Source: Aricia agestis
Taxonomy: Eukaryota > Arthropoda > Insecta > Lepidoptera > Lycaenidae
Direction: 5' to 3'
Assembly (NCBI RefSeq): GCF_905147365.1
Contig: NC_056422.1
Coordinates: forward strand, 7,318,501-7,382,500
Length of the DNA stretch: 64,000 nt
Of this stretch, positions 1 through 12,300 are shown piece after piece. A program made the translations under genes and the position numbers. The notes beneath the pieces are model-generated. The model was not told the origin of the DNA. It saw only the letters and a list, made by a program, of their open reading frames with translations, and did not search any database. Numbering within the stretch: position 1 is the first letter of the stretch; each line of letters starts with the position of its first letter.

Positions 1-189
1 AGTATTTAATTTTTTTAAATTAAACTTTATATTTTATGCCAAATTTTAAAGCTTATTTAGCCCCCCAATTACACAACTTTACCCATAAACTATTTATCAT
101 TGATAGGTTTAAGGTTAAGTCACTGCACAGATAAAGTACTCACAGCGTCAGCGCGATGTAGAAGACGCACGGCGCCATCTATTATGAAT

Positions 190-655
190 TTTTGGAACTA
201 ACTTAATTTGAACAAATTTACGCATTTTCACCCCCTTACAACCCTTTTTTCCAGTAAAAAAGTAGCCTATGTCCTTTCTCAGGCTTTAGACTGTAGTACA
301 CAAAATTTCATTACAATCGGTTCGGTAATTTTGGCGTTTGGCGTGAAAGCGAGACTGACAGACAGACAGACAGACAGACAGAGATACTTTCGCATTTGTA
401 ATATTAGTAATCTATATGTGCACACTGCACAGCTGTTTTTGGGTATTTTGATTAATTAAGGGCAGCGCTACACCGGAACGGCAGCGGCGAGGCGAGCACT
501 TTCAGCGCTGCCATTCCGGTGTAGCGGGGCCCTAAGAGGGGTACCACTTAGCAGGGTTTTAAAAAGTTTTTAAATTTGACCCAAATTTTGTTGACACCGC
601 GCGCTATAAACTAAAGTCCACGCGGACGAAGTCGCGGGCAACAGCTAGTTATGAT
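190..655. repeat. RTE-type non-autonomous fragments and (GACA)n
   Basis: The left part ends tttcgcatttgtaatatta after a GACA run (356-382). The right part ends gcgggcaacagctagtt. Both are end signatures of lepidopteran RTE-derived repeats. They are in opposite orientations and separated by a small MITE (460-532). Confidence 0.5.
460..532. repeat. Short hairpin MITE, TAA target duplication
   Basis: GGGC..CGCTACACCGGAA folds on TTCCGGTGTAGCG..GCCC; TAA flanks both ends (457-459, 533-535). Its arms match those of the longer element at 55769-56040. Confidence 0.7.
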
Positions 656-685
656 TGAAAACAATATATTATAATAAAGTAGGTA

Positions 686-1057
686 TGATTAGTTCTGTTA
701 CAATAATGAAGAAAAAAATAAAACGCCATCTGTTTTCATATATTAGAATTAAAATGTTGATTGCATTGATATATTTTCTGGATGGAATATAGGCCAACAC
801 GGTAAGTGCCTTCTGTTGTCAACTTGTCACATATATTAGAAATGCAGTAGGAGTTCTATAAGATAAGATAGATTGATTATTATTATACCAAGTGATAATA
901 TTATTAAACATAATATTCTAACGTATTAAAAACTATAAACAAAAACATAATAACTAATAAGTATGATTAGTTCTATGTTACAATGAAGTGAAAAATAAAA
1001 CGCCATCTGTTGAATCGTATTAGAACTAAAATGTTCATTGCATCGATATATTTCTGG
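686..1057 (+). repeat. Direct duplication of about 95 bp
   Basis: 686-782 and 963-1057 share tgattagttct, acgccatctgttg and aaaatgttgattgcat-type blocks in the same order with scattered changes. The remaining sequence between is AT-rich with no gene. Confidence 0.6.
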
Positions 1058-1104
1058 ATTTTTTATAATATTAAACATAAAATATATTTAAGATTTTTGA
1101 AATA

Positions 1105-1200
1105 TTATTTTAATACACATCCAAGACCCAGGAACATTGAAAACTTTTTGTTCCGCCTGCGGGACTCGAATCCAGGACCCCCGGGATGAGCGCTGGCCAC
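1105..1200 (-). repeat. tRNA-derived SINE fragment
   Basis: On - it reads a B-box-like ggattcgagtcccgc followed by cggaacaaaaagttttcaat. The same block recurs at 1788-1890. Preceding the B box, gtggccagcgctcat could be a worn A box. Confidence 0.5.
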
Positions 1201-1400
1201 GCGCAATGCGAATTAATTTTCACCGTTATTTTCATGGAAATAAGATATTTTCCCACATCAAAATGTAGCCTATGTCCTTTCTCAGACTCTAGAATAACTG
1301 TGTACAAAATTTCATTGCAATCGGTTCAGTAGTTTTGGCGTGAAAGCGAGACAGACAGACAGACAGACAGACAGAGATACTTTCGCATTTATAATATTAA
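1200..1400 (-). repeat. RTE-type fragment with (GACA)n
   Basis: Contains catcaaaatgtagcctatgt, cattgcaatcggttcagtag and a GACA run ending tttcgcatttataatatta, paralleling 250-410. Confidence 0.5.
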
Positions 1401-1462
1401 GTATGGATACTTTTATACTAAGTATATACATTTATTTAAGATTTTTTTATTATATATATTTT

Positions 1463-1775
1463 TTAATGAAATAAGGGGGCAAACGAGCAAACGGCTCACC
1501 TGATGGAAAGCAACTTCCGTCGCCCATGGACACTCGCAACATCAGAAGAGCTTCAGGTGCGTTGCCGGCCTTTTAAGAGGGAATAGGGTAATAGGGGAGG
1601 GTAGGGATGGGACGGGAAGGGAAAAGGGGGGATAGGGAAGGGAATTGGGCCTACGGTAAACTCACTCACTCGGCGAAACACAGCGCAAGCGCTGTTTCAC
1701 GCCGGTTTTCTGTAAGAACGTGGTATTTCTCCGGTCGAGCCGGCCCATTCGTGCCGAAGCATGGCTCTCCCACGT
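1463..1775 (-). repeat. GTGGGAGAGCCATG SINE family, copy 1
   Basis: About 315-bp unit; in its sense orientation it runs acgtgggagagccatgc, ggccggctcgaccggag, a CCCTACCC-type pyrimidine tract, ccatgggcgacggaagttg, and ends ttatttcataaaaa. This copy is reversed, with the T-rich tail on the left. Confidence 0.8.
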
Positions 1776-1787
1776 TAAACACCTAAT

Positions 1788-1890
1788 ATTACACATCCAG
1801 ATTCCAGACCCGGGAACATTGAAAACTTTTTGTTCCGTCGGCGGGATTCGAACCCACTCACCACTGAGCCACAGAGGTCGTCAATATCTT
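1788..1890 (-). repeat. tRNA-derived SINE, better copy
   Basis: The - strand shows A-box-like tggctcagtgg, B-box ggttcgaatcccgcc, then the body shared with 1105-1200. Typical RNA polymerase III promoter spacing for a tRNA-derived SINE. Confidence 0.6.
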
Positions 1891-2161
1891 TATTATTAAG
1901 TGGGATAGGATCTAAAGTTCTCATAAAATATCCTGCAAATCGTGTGTAATAAATATATTATCTCGCCAGACGTGATTAGCTAGTAATCGAGACCCATGTA
2001 GTCAGTTTTGTTATTTTTTTTAGGGTTCCGTATCCAAAGGGCTAAGATTCGATGTCTGTCCGTCTGTCTGTCTCCAGGGCCCAGGCTGTATTTCAAGAAC
2101 CGCTATAGCTAGACTCCTGAAATTTTCACTGAATTGTGTATTGCTGTTGCCGCTATAACAA

Positions 2162-2482
2162 TTTTTTTTTAATGAAATAAGGGGGCAAACGAGCAAATGG
2201 GTCACCTGATGGAAAGCAACTTCCGTCGCCCATGGACACTCACAGCATCAGAAGAGCTGCAGGTGCATTGCCGGCCTTTTAAGAGGGAATAGGGTAATAG
2301 GGGAGGGTAGGGATGGGAAGGGAAGGGAATAGGGGAGGTTAGGGAAGGGAATTGGGCCTACGGTAAACTCACTCACTCGGCGAAACACAGCGCAAGCGCT
2401 GTTTCACGCCGGTTTTCTGTGAGAGCGTGGTATTTCTCCGGTCGAGCCGGCCCATTCGTGCTGAAGCATGGCTCTCCTACGT
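2162..2482 (-). repeat. GTGGGAGAGCCATG SINE family, copy 2
   Basis: Full-length reversed copy inserted inside the 'AGGGTTCCGTA' repeat; the host repeat breaks off at gccgctataac. Confidence 0.8.
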
Positions 2483-2573
2483 ATTACAAATACTAAAAAT
2501 AAAATACTTCAAGTAAATATTATTTAAGGGCTCCTGCCTCCTATGAAATAAACGTGATTTTTTGGCCTTTCTA

Positions 2574-2832
2574 CAGGGTGTAACAAAAACAAGTGATAAT
2601 ACTTTAGGGTGTGTACGTGTTCCCTGTAGAGATTTCACTGTGAAAGTAGCAGCGCTGAAAGACCAAAATTTTTTTTCACTTTTGTATGGGCAAGGGCCCG
2701 AGCGTCACGAGTTTCCCCATACAAAGGTGAAAAAATTTTTTGGTCTTTCAGCGCTGCTACTTTCACAGTGAACTCTCTACAGGGAGCACGTACACACCCT
2801 AAATTATTATCACTTGTTTTTGTTACACCCTG
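2574..2832. repeat. 259-bp palindromic MITE CAGGGTGTAAC, copy A
   Basis: CAGGGTGTAACAAAAACAAG at one end and its reverse complement at the other, arms over 100 bp, TA on both sides. Same length as copy B at 37830-38088. TA duplication fits the Tc1/mariner group. Confidence 0.85.
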
Positions 2833-3194
2833 TATACTTACTCGATATTAATAATGGCGTCAGTAAGCACTTGAAATTTTCAGAATAAAATCCTTTATTA
2901 GGCAAAGACTTCTATTTCGGTTTAAATATAAGTTTTTGTTATTAGGTATATGTTTACTTTAACAATATTATTTTCGTCCCATTTTTGCTCTATATCAGTA
3001 TGGAAACCTTCGTGCGTGAGTCTGACTCGCACTTAGCCGATTTTTTTGCATATTCACATTTCGCACATCGTCATTTATTGACTCTGTACTCTGGAGTGAC
3101 AACCTTGTTCAAACAAGAATAAATATTTGGCATTTTAATTACTGAGCTGTTCCGATCTGCGTCTCTGCGAGTGGAGGTAAATTCCAAGTAAACT

Positions 3195-3203
3195 TCAGTC
3201 AGT
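3195..3203 (+). promoter_or_regulatory. Possible transcription start of gene 1 (double TCAGT initiator)
   Basis: TCAGTCAGT holds two overlapping arthropod initiator motifs 154 nt before the ATG of gene 1, between a repeat end at about 3050 and coding exon 1. No TATA box is evident. Inference from motif and position. Confidence 0.3.
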
Positions 3204-3356
3204 GGTGTGATTGCCGAAGCAGGCGGTAGCTACCACAAGCGACAAGCGACTGCGCTCGCGTCTGTCAAATTCTGCCGCGCTAATTTAAAAATATGCTGAG
3301 TGTCTGAGTGAAAACAAGCAGTTTATATTATTGTGATTGAAAAAAAAAAGTTAAAA

Positions 3357-6300
3357 ATGGCTGTGATTAAACTTCCTTTGTTCGGTAAGCATTTTTTACA
3401 CTTTGTTAAAAATAGTCCTGACTTCTAAAATGTTAAAAAATAAATCTCATTTCTAAGTGTACGTCTAAGATTTAAATTAGGTATTGTATTTCATGAATCA
3501 TTTTTCTTGTACCTACATCTCAAAGTTTTGCTTTGCCGATTAGGCAATTTTCCGCCCAGGCAGTACAATGTGTTAACTATGTATAGAATGTAGATATTAA
3601 GATACAAAATAAAACTGTAGCTCTAGGTCTAGTCTATAGAAGGTATGTCAAGCTAAAAATGCTAAAAACTATGCGGAAATTAATTATTTATTATAATTAA
3701 AGTTAGGAGAAAAATCTTCAAAGAATTTAAAAAATATACTAAGTATCGATTTATTCAGTACGCATTTGGATTCTAGTCTTCAAAACTAAACATAAAATTA
3801 CTAAGACTTACTAAGACTGTTTCACCACTTCCTAAGACGTGACGAATAGGGCAGGCTATCCACTAATTAACTTACCTAACAGATGAAGTATAGCGAATCT
3901 GTCAAAAAAGTTGTGAATAGCCTATTCGGTACTTTATCAGAAATTTGTGAAATAGGCCCTAAATATTCTAACTCTGAAAGTTATGTTATCACCCTTACGA
4001 CACTGAGATCACATAGCGAATATGCAAAATTATTACGAATTACCCCGGTATTGCTATTGGTAGACCTATTATTATAAGAAAGCTTTTATCACAGATAAAA
4101 TATGTGAGGTTCCCGCCAATATTTTTTCACGAATAAATATTGCAACCTGGGAAAAAATTAGCTCCCTGAGGCACACCACTGCAAATATGAGATACCTATT
4201 TAAATAGATGCAGTATCTAATGTATTATACAAATATATATTGAGTAATTTATTACATTAGAGAGTAACGACACGATGTAATTTGCGGCCCTGCGTGCGTG
4301 CGTACGTGCCCTGCAAATATTATTAAGTATCATTAATTTTATTATAGTAACGAGGTCCAATGATGACATAATTTGGTGGGAAGTGGGAATAGAAAATGGG
4401 AAGCCAATGGGTTACATAATATACATAATGCTATCCCCTGAAATATGGTTAAGAGGTATAATTATAGGTCTACCAGAATCTGATGGCACAAAGTGAGAAA
4501 ATTAGATTATTGATTTTAGCAATACCGGGGTAATTGGGATAAAACATTTTGATCCTTTTTTTTCTTATAGCGGCTGATTCTGTGTGTTGAACATGCAAAT
4601 ATAAAAATTTATCCAATGATCAAGGATATTTTTTGAAAATCTGATGTCAAAAATTGTCATCAGATTCTGGTAGACCTATATACCTACTTTACTTACCAGG
4701 TAACCTAAGTAAGTGGTACCTCATGTTTAAGGTTTAGGTTAGCTTAGGCTTCTTATAGCAATTTCAAGCATTTTGTTTAAACCATTGTCCTAAAATCGGC
4801 TTACTACTGAGTTCTATACTTTCTTAAAATCGCAAGTAGCGAGAACATAAGTGTCGGATATGATGATATCTTATCTTATATCTTTAACGAGCAATTCTTG
4901 TATACAATTGGAATCTCGGAATCGGCTGCAACGATTTTCATGAAATTTAGTATATAGCGGGTTTCGAGGGCGATAAATCGATCTAGCTACGAATAATTTT
5001 TAGAAAATTTCATTTTATTCGTGTTTTATCGAATACCGAGCAAAGCTCGGTCAAATAGCTAGTGATAATATGATATGACCATTGCGGCGTAGTATTTGAA
5101 AAATAATAATAATTGGCAATTTGAAGGTAGATTGACAACCATAGAGTCGTTATCGCGAATGACAAATCATTGCTTCCATATCGACCAAAACATATTTTAA
5201 AAACTAGTTAGGTATTAATTTAAAGTGACAAGGTTTATATAAATAAGAAGTGGAAACTGTTTGTTTGTTAAAGTGTTTGTTGAGGACATGGAGACAAAGA
5301 AAGTTCCAAAAGGATGTAAGTTTTGAGAATTATGAGTATTAATAATTACTATTAGAAGTAAACAGTCCACATGGTTTCGCTTGAATTTGATCAAAATCGC
5401 TATACCAAAAGTCAAAACGTTAATTACTCACATCAGAATCTAGAAATCTAAAGAAACTTTGTTAGATACAGGTTATACGTATAGACTATTGAATTTCACG
5501 TATTAGAAATACATTTCCGAGTTCATAATAATAATAAAGACTCAGTTCCGTACCTAAAGGGTAAATACGGGACCTTATTACTGAGACTCCGATGTCTGTT
5601 CGTCTGTCCGTCTGTCTGTCTGTCTCTAGGCTGTGTACTTACAATATTTTTAACTATATATTTTGTACTTTCATAATTATAAATAAAATTAAAATAAGTA
5701 AAATAAATATCTCCCATACAAAAACACTTTTTTTTGCCAACTTTAGCTCAATAATAGTACGCAACCCTTCGTGCGCGAGTCCGACTCGCACTTGGCCGAT
5801 TTTTTATGAAATAGGCCGCCAAAATTCTACTGGACAGTGGATCAATTTTGATAAAATCGATAGTCTCCTGTACCGACCGACACAGGGAACGAGAAGGACA
5901 CAGGATATTTTCCACCACGGGAAAATGTACGGCCTTTGTGGAATATTTTACGCCAGTCGCGGGCAAAATCTAGTTCCTTGTAGGAGATTCCGTGTCAGCA
6001 GTTGTAGGAATGAGGATTCTTTGAATCGACACGACCATCAAAAGAGAAATCGGTGCAGAATGCAAATTGTGTTTTGCAAGCTAGGCAGGACCCAGTTGCG
6101 GTAGGTTCTGTCGTACCCGCAACTCTGCCTTAAGCGATGAGTGGAGCACCCCATGGTTTAGTGGGTAGACAGGAGTCCCCAATTTGCCGGGGATTCGTAA
6201 AGCATTTCCCCATATTAAGGCAGTATTGGCTATAGCAAAATCTTAAAAAATTTGAAGGTAATTTAAAGTTCGAATAGGTTTTTAACACCTCCATTGTGGG

Positions 6301-9300
6301 TATCGCAGACATAACAGGTAGATTTTCAAATGTTATGCGGCAGCCGGCTTGGGGATTGATGGATCATTTATCTATAGGTTAAATAATAAATTATATTCTT
6401 AAATTCTTAGCCCTTTAATAAAATATCCATTAATGTTAAAGTTGTTTTTATCCTTGTCCGATATTTTAGAAATGTGTGAATGATTTTATTAGTAAGGAGG
6501 TTAAAGCACAGATTACTAAATATTAAATAAGTAGTATTTTTTATGAAATAAGGGGGCAAACCAGCAAACGGGTCACCTGATGGAAAGCAACCTCCGTCGC
6601 CCATGGACACTCGTACTAGCATCAGAAGAGCTGCAGGTGCATTGCCGGCCTTTTAAGAGGGAATAGGGTAATAGGGGAGGGTAGGGAAGGAAATAGGGGA
6701 GGGTCGAGGATTGAGCCTCCGGTATAAACTCACTCACTCGGAGAAACACAGCGCAAGCGCTGTTTCACGCCGGTTTTCTGTGAGCCCGTGGTATTTCTCC
6801 GGTCGAGCCGGCCCACACGTTAAAGATAAAGTTATATGTAGGTAAGTCAGGTGTTACTATACTAGTTGACGCCCGCAACTACGTTACACAAAAATTACGT
6901 AGATAAAACTGTCTCAAAATGTCTTCGTAGTTCGTACCTACCAAAGAGTAATATTGGTTCAGTGGTTTGGGCACGAAGAGGTTACAGACAGACAATCACA
7001 CTTATTTATTATATAATACTAGCTGTCCCGGTGAACCTTGTGTCACTTTAAAATCTTCCCTGGACCTCTACGAATATTTTAAGACTAAAATTAGCCCAAC
7101 CCGTTAAGCCGTTTTCAAGTTTTAGCGTTACTAACACAATTATTGAAAATCCATTTTTATATATATATAGATTTAGTATGTATCGAAATAATATTATTTT
7201 TATCTCATGTATTCGTTCGTAAGTATAATTACTAAAATCATTATGATTTCATCATTAAGCGAGTCATATTACATTCTAATGTTTGTATATCTAAATGTAT
7301 AGTTTTCCCAAATTACGAAATAGATTACCGATAAATCAACAAATTTAAATATCGTATTACTATAAAGATGAATAAAATATATTGTGCAAAAACGTGCTTC
7401 CAAACGTGACTAAATAAATTATAGCACCTAAATGTTGTGGTATAGTGGATAAACTTCTTGTTGTGATTAGTTTGAATCGAAGAAACTCTCTTTTTTATAC
7501 GATTTGTTGAGGAAAACATTTTTTTAAATTATTTGTAAATGCGTAGGTACTATGTTCATTGTTAAGTTACTTACGTCTTACTACTATGCTACTATTTAGT
7601 TATTTATACTACTTATTTCGAGGTATATACTTCATAATAAATATTTTTACCCATTTTCCCTAGAAAGACAATAATAATTATGTTCATTAAACACGATCGA
7701 TTGCGGTAAAACTTTGACCTCTTCATCTCAGACGCGTCGTAGCACCGTAGCATCCTCTACGAATTTTTCCAAATTCAAATCAAAGACTTAAACGCGGTTG
7801 CAGCAGCTTTAAAAATTATCTTAAATAAAAAACAAATCCAGCTATGGTTCAAACCATACTTGTTCCAAACATCGAATACAAATATGAAATTAAAGCCCGC
7901 CCGCTACGGGCCGCCCGTCACGGGCAGGTCTGTCGCATGTCTGCTCGTCAATTCCTAGGTACGGGCACAGACTCTGTGCCGCGGCCGGCCCGATAGTCAA
8001 TTCCCTGCTTTAGACGCGGCATTCTCGTTCGATTATATTTGAGTCTCAAAACGATTTTGTAGTACGGCTAGGGTATGTTATTCGAATATTCGAATACTCG
8101 TTTTATTCGAATATTCGACGATTTTATTATTCGAATATTCGAAAAATTATTTTTCGAATAATTCGAATAGTAAAAATATTTTTTTTATTTTTGTTTAAAA
8201 TGCTATGAAACATAAAATTAACATGGAATAAGAACATAATTAAGTTTATTTCAGAAAAATAATATTTTTTATGAATATTCTTCATCTTTAATGATAATAT
8301 TATAATATATAAATCTGTTTTTAGTCTAACTAATGAGTATACGACCATTCATCGTCGCCATTGACCATGTTTTTCGAATAATTCGAATAGTAAATTTGTC
8401 GAATAATAACATTCCCTAAGTACGGCCCCTGACATTGAATTGACAGCCCGACCAAATCACATACGAATGAATTTCTTCGATGATACCACAATGATACCAT
8501 CAGATTTCAGAAGTCCATGTTAGTAATCTGATCTTGATATCTGAAATCTGCCTGTGAATCAATTTCTCAAATATAATTTTAAAGATAAGCAGTTCAAGCA
8601 AAGGAATTGGTTAAGATGATATAATAATTATTAGGACTCATATTTAAAAGTTACCTATCTTATATTATAAGCCAAGACATAAAAACGAAAAATTTTATCT
8701 TAAGCGGTAGAAAAACAGAAGCATTTTAGGTATGTGGATGGTTTTGTTGAGGAAAAAAATATTTATATTTCGAGTCTATTGCTGCTATAACAATAAAGCG
8801 TGTTTATTCAGCTTGTCTTAATTATACCACACTTAACCGTTAAGCAGCCTCTACACGTTGGCCGTGTTTGCCGAACAGAATGGGATGGCGCTATACCAGA
8901 AAGAAAGACGCAAATAATTCAATCTCTTTTTTTAGTATAGCGCCGTCCTCTTCTGTTCGGCAAACACGGCCAACGTGTAGAGGCTGCTTTAAATAAATAT
9001 TTGTATTTGAATTTTAGTAGCTGGTATCCAAAACGTTATGAAAGTTATTTAAAACGAAAGAGTGATAAGAAATGCTGAAAGTGATAAGTATAAGTTTATT
9101 AAACCACATTGTATTCAGGGATACTTAGGGCCTATTTCACCACTTCCTAATAAGTGCCGGATAGTCTATCCACAACTTAACTTGACAGATAAAGTATGGA
9201 GAATCTGTCAAATAAGTTGTGGATAGCCTATCCGGCACTTTATCAGGAAGTGCAGAAACAGGCCCTTACCCTAATGAGGAGAAGTGGATTTAGGGAGTAG

Positions 9301-12300
9301 GTAAGACACAATATATCGACAGCCTTGTAAGTTGTAAGCCATGCCATTACTAACCACCAGCCTGCCTAGCATATGCCGACGAGATATTATCTCACTCTAC
9401 ATGTTTTCTCGATGTTTGATGGTTTGTCTCTTCATCTCTATTGACCCTAGCATGACAAACATTTTTTCTCGCGTAGATCTATCATTGAAATAACACATTT
9501 TTATAGAGTTTTGTCAAGTTAATGTCGAGATTTTGACATAATGAGACGAGTAGTTTTTAATTATCTCGAGAGTGAGATATAATCTCGTTGGCGTATGCTA
9601 GGCAGGCTGGTCCTGAAAAGACATGGAACATACGGGCTTAATACGGGCAATAGGCATACTCATGGATCATGACGTATTCGAGTTCTTTATAGGTCCATGT
9701 TAGTATAATACTTGGAAATGAACGACAACGAGTGAAAACATTCACTGCGTTGAATCGTTCATTTCCAGCGTACATATTATCAACAGAAATTGTTCATTAG
9801 CGATTGTTATCAAACATACACCGCTGCAGAGGAATTTCAATCACCGGGTACACGAACGTGATTTTATTTTATAGTGTTCTTATCTAACTCCTAAACTAAA
9901 CGATTTCGATTTTCCTTATCGCACGTTAGAATTACGTTTGTCATTCGATATATTCCTTAGATCTAAAGAATTCGTGAAAATGGTTATTATTGTGTACTAC
10001 CAACACCAAAAAATATATAGGTAACAGAATATAATTATATTTTTATGTTTTGTTTATATTCGGTCCGCTGAGTTTGACCAAAGTTATTTCACGCGGACTT
10101 TCCATAATAGTCATTCTTATGTAAATTAAGGCCTTGTCAGAGGAAATGTAACTATGAATGGATTATTGGTTTAATCCATAAAGTTAATATACCTAGCGGA
10201 AGTATATTAGCTTTATGGTTTAATCAGAATCAGTTATAAACAGTTTTATGAAATGATGAAATAGCACTTTACCAACATCAAAGCAAAATAAAAATGCAAA
10301 TTTTAGTTTTTTCGTAACCGGTTCTAGAAGAATCTAGCCAGATGCTACCACTAAGGTTATTCGTAACCTATCTAGTTGCATCATTGAGATAAAGGATGTC
10401 GAGGACCTAAGCTGTTCTGGCAAGGACATCTGAGGTCCTTGACCTTCGGAGGCCTGTACACTAGTATTGTTCTATATATAACAGTATACTGGTATATGAT
10501 ACAAGATTTTAGATTAACCAGACCCCACCATTAGATCTAATGAACTAAATAATATGTTTTCTGCGAGTATTGACAGTTAGATACTGTATTATTATCTTGT
10601 CTTTTAACGCAAGGCTAGGTGTTTACTGTACCTAGCCTTTCGTGATTACAGATTAGTGACATGCGGATATAATGCAGACAAGTGGAATCAGAGTCTGTTG
10701 ACAGTTTACACCGAAGGAGACGAAACGCGATGCGGCGATGCTCACCTTGGTTACGCTAGTTGATATTTCAACTTTATCTTACTTTTGTACTATCAGAGAA
10801 GTTGGTTTATAGGCAGATGGTAGACCTATACGTTATTTATTGTCAAGTCAAAGATAGTCGCAGTCTGTCGGTTGGGCTTGACATACCCTGACCGAATTAC
10901 GTAGGAACGACATCTGCCTATACTGTACTCTGCGAAACTTGGCGGAAGCGGTCATTGACTCCCTGTCAAAAAACTTGTAATTTTATATATAGAAAGAAAG
11001 AATATTTTTAGTACACACAAGACAATTATTATAATATACTAGCTGTTACCCGCGACTTCGTCCGCGTCAACAAAATGTAAAATACATAGGTAAAAAATAA
11101 AAAAGTAAAAATATGGCCTCCTCCTTATTGGAAGTCGGTTAAAATGTAGCCTAAGTTACTCCTTATTACATCAGCTATCTGCCAATAAAAGTCCCATCAA
11201 AATCGGTCCAGCCATTTCGGAGATTAGCCGGAACAAACAGACAGACATACAGACAGACAAAAATTCTAAAAATTGTTATTTTGGTGTAAGTACTGTCTAA
11301 ATATTCATATGCATGTAGTAAAAAACGGTTATTTTAATATTACTAACAGACACTCCAATTTTATTTATATGTATAGATAAACCGCGATTGACAACATCTG
11401 ACACTTCATTGTCTATCGCGATTTACAGCTCGACAAGGCTTTAAATGAACGTGGCGAAAAAAGGAACTAATGCTGCCATCATACAAAAATGTCATTTTTG
11501 AAAGTTTATGACAGTACTCCTTTACGAGCAGCGCCACCGCCCACGTTCATTTAAAGCCTTGTCGCACTGTATATAGAAAATGATAAGTTTTTGACAGGGA
11601 GTCAATGACCGCTACCGCCATGTTCCGCCGAGTACAGTAAAATAATTTTCTCTCATAGTACCTACATCGCGGTAGAACCGCCTCGTTTCTTCTTCAAACA
11701 CGAAACCAGAAGTAGCAGTCAGGGAACACGGAACCCTAAAGGGTATTTAGTAAATGATAGCCATTTACCTGTTGATTTTGTAGCGAGGTCACCTGACAAT
11801 AGCCACCATGACATTCAGCCTCATCATTTCCTGAAACAGGTAATAGAATGTTGTTTATGTTTTCTAACATACCTGGTAAATAAAATTCAACTTTCAACTT
11901 TGGGTGAAGACAGGCGCTCACGTTTTTATTTTCTGACGGGTTGATCCCAGTATCGCGTAGGCAAGTATAAAGAGGGCCCTGCGCCTCTCCTCATCAAATT
12001 TAGCAGATTTTTGTGAACAAATCATATTCATTTGTTCACAAAAATCTGCTTTCTTTAACTAATTAAGTATCTATATATAGTATATATCTACCAGGCAATA
12101 GAGGAGAATAAGGGCGCAATAATTGCATCATTTTTATTTGTCCGTCAAGTTGTAACCTTACAGGCATAATTTTTAAACAAATACATTCGTTTTCGATGCA
12201 TAATTAAATAAGGCTAAAATTAGTCAACAGATTTAATCTTTTTAGGATTAACCCAAGGTTGGCCTCAGCTTAGATGAGGTGGGGCTAATGTTTTGTTCTT

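Larger units (their letters stand above)
2019..3050 (-). repeat. 'AGGGTTCCGTA' repeat broken by a SINE and a palindromic MITE
   Basis: One end (TTAGGGTTCCGTATCCAAAG) lies at 2019 and the other (GACTCGCACTTAGCCGATTT) at about 3025-3046. In between sit SINE copy 2 and the MITE at 2574-2832, so two later insertions split it. Confidence 0.6.
10784..11662. repeat. GTACTATCAGAGAA MITE with two levels of nested insertion
   Basis: The outer MITE starts gtactatcagagaagttgg and ends tctctcatagtacct. Inside, 10922-10980 and 11582-11642 are 57-bp inverted arms (catTGACTCCCTGTCAAAAA core) of a second element. Inside that lie an RTE-derived fragment (11037-11375) and a hairpin MITE (11427-11571). Confidence 0.65.

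Noticed and set aside
356..382. GACA/GTCT tracts (also near 1347, 5592, 13960) as telomere-like or CRISPR-like repeats
   Set aside because: Simple microsatellites at fixed places in RTE-type repeats; no spacers and no TTAGG array.
5592..6104. 170-codon + strand frame
   Set aside because: It crosses a GTCT microsatellite and the end of a known repeat; no domain, and the opposite strand is open too.
8127..8348. 73-codon - strand frame rich in Ile/Lys/Phe
   Set aside because: AT-rich interior of a palindromic MITE.
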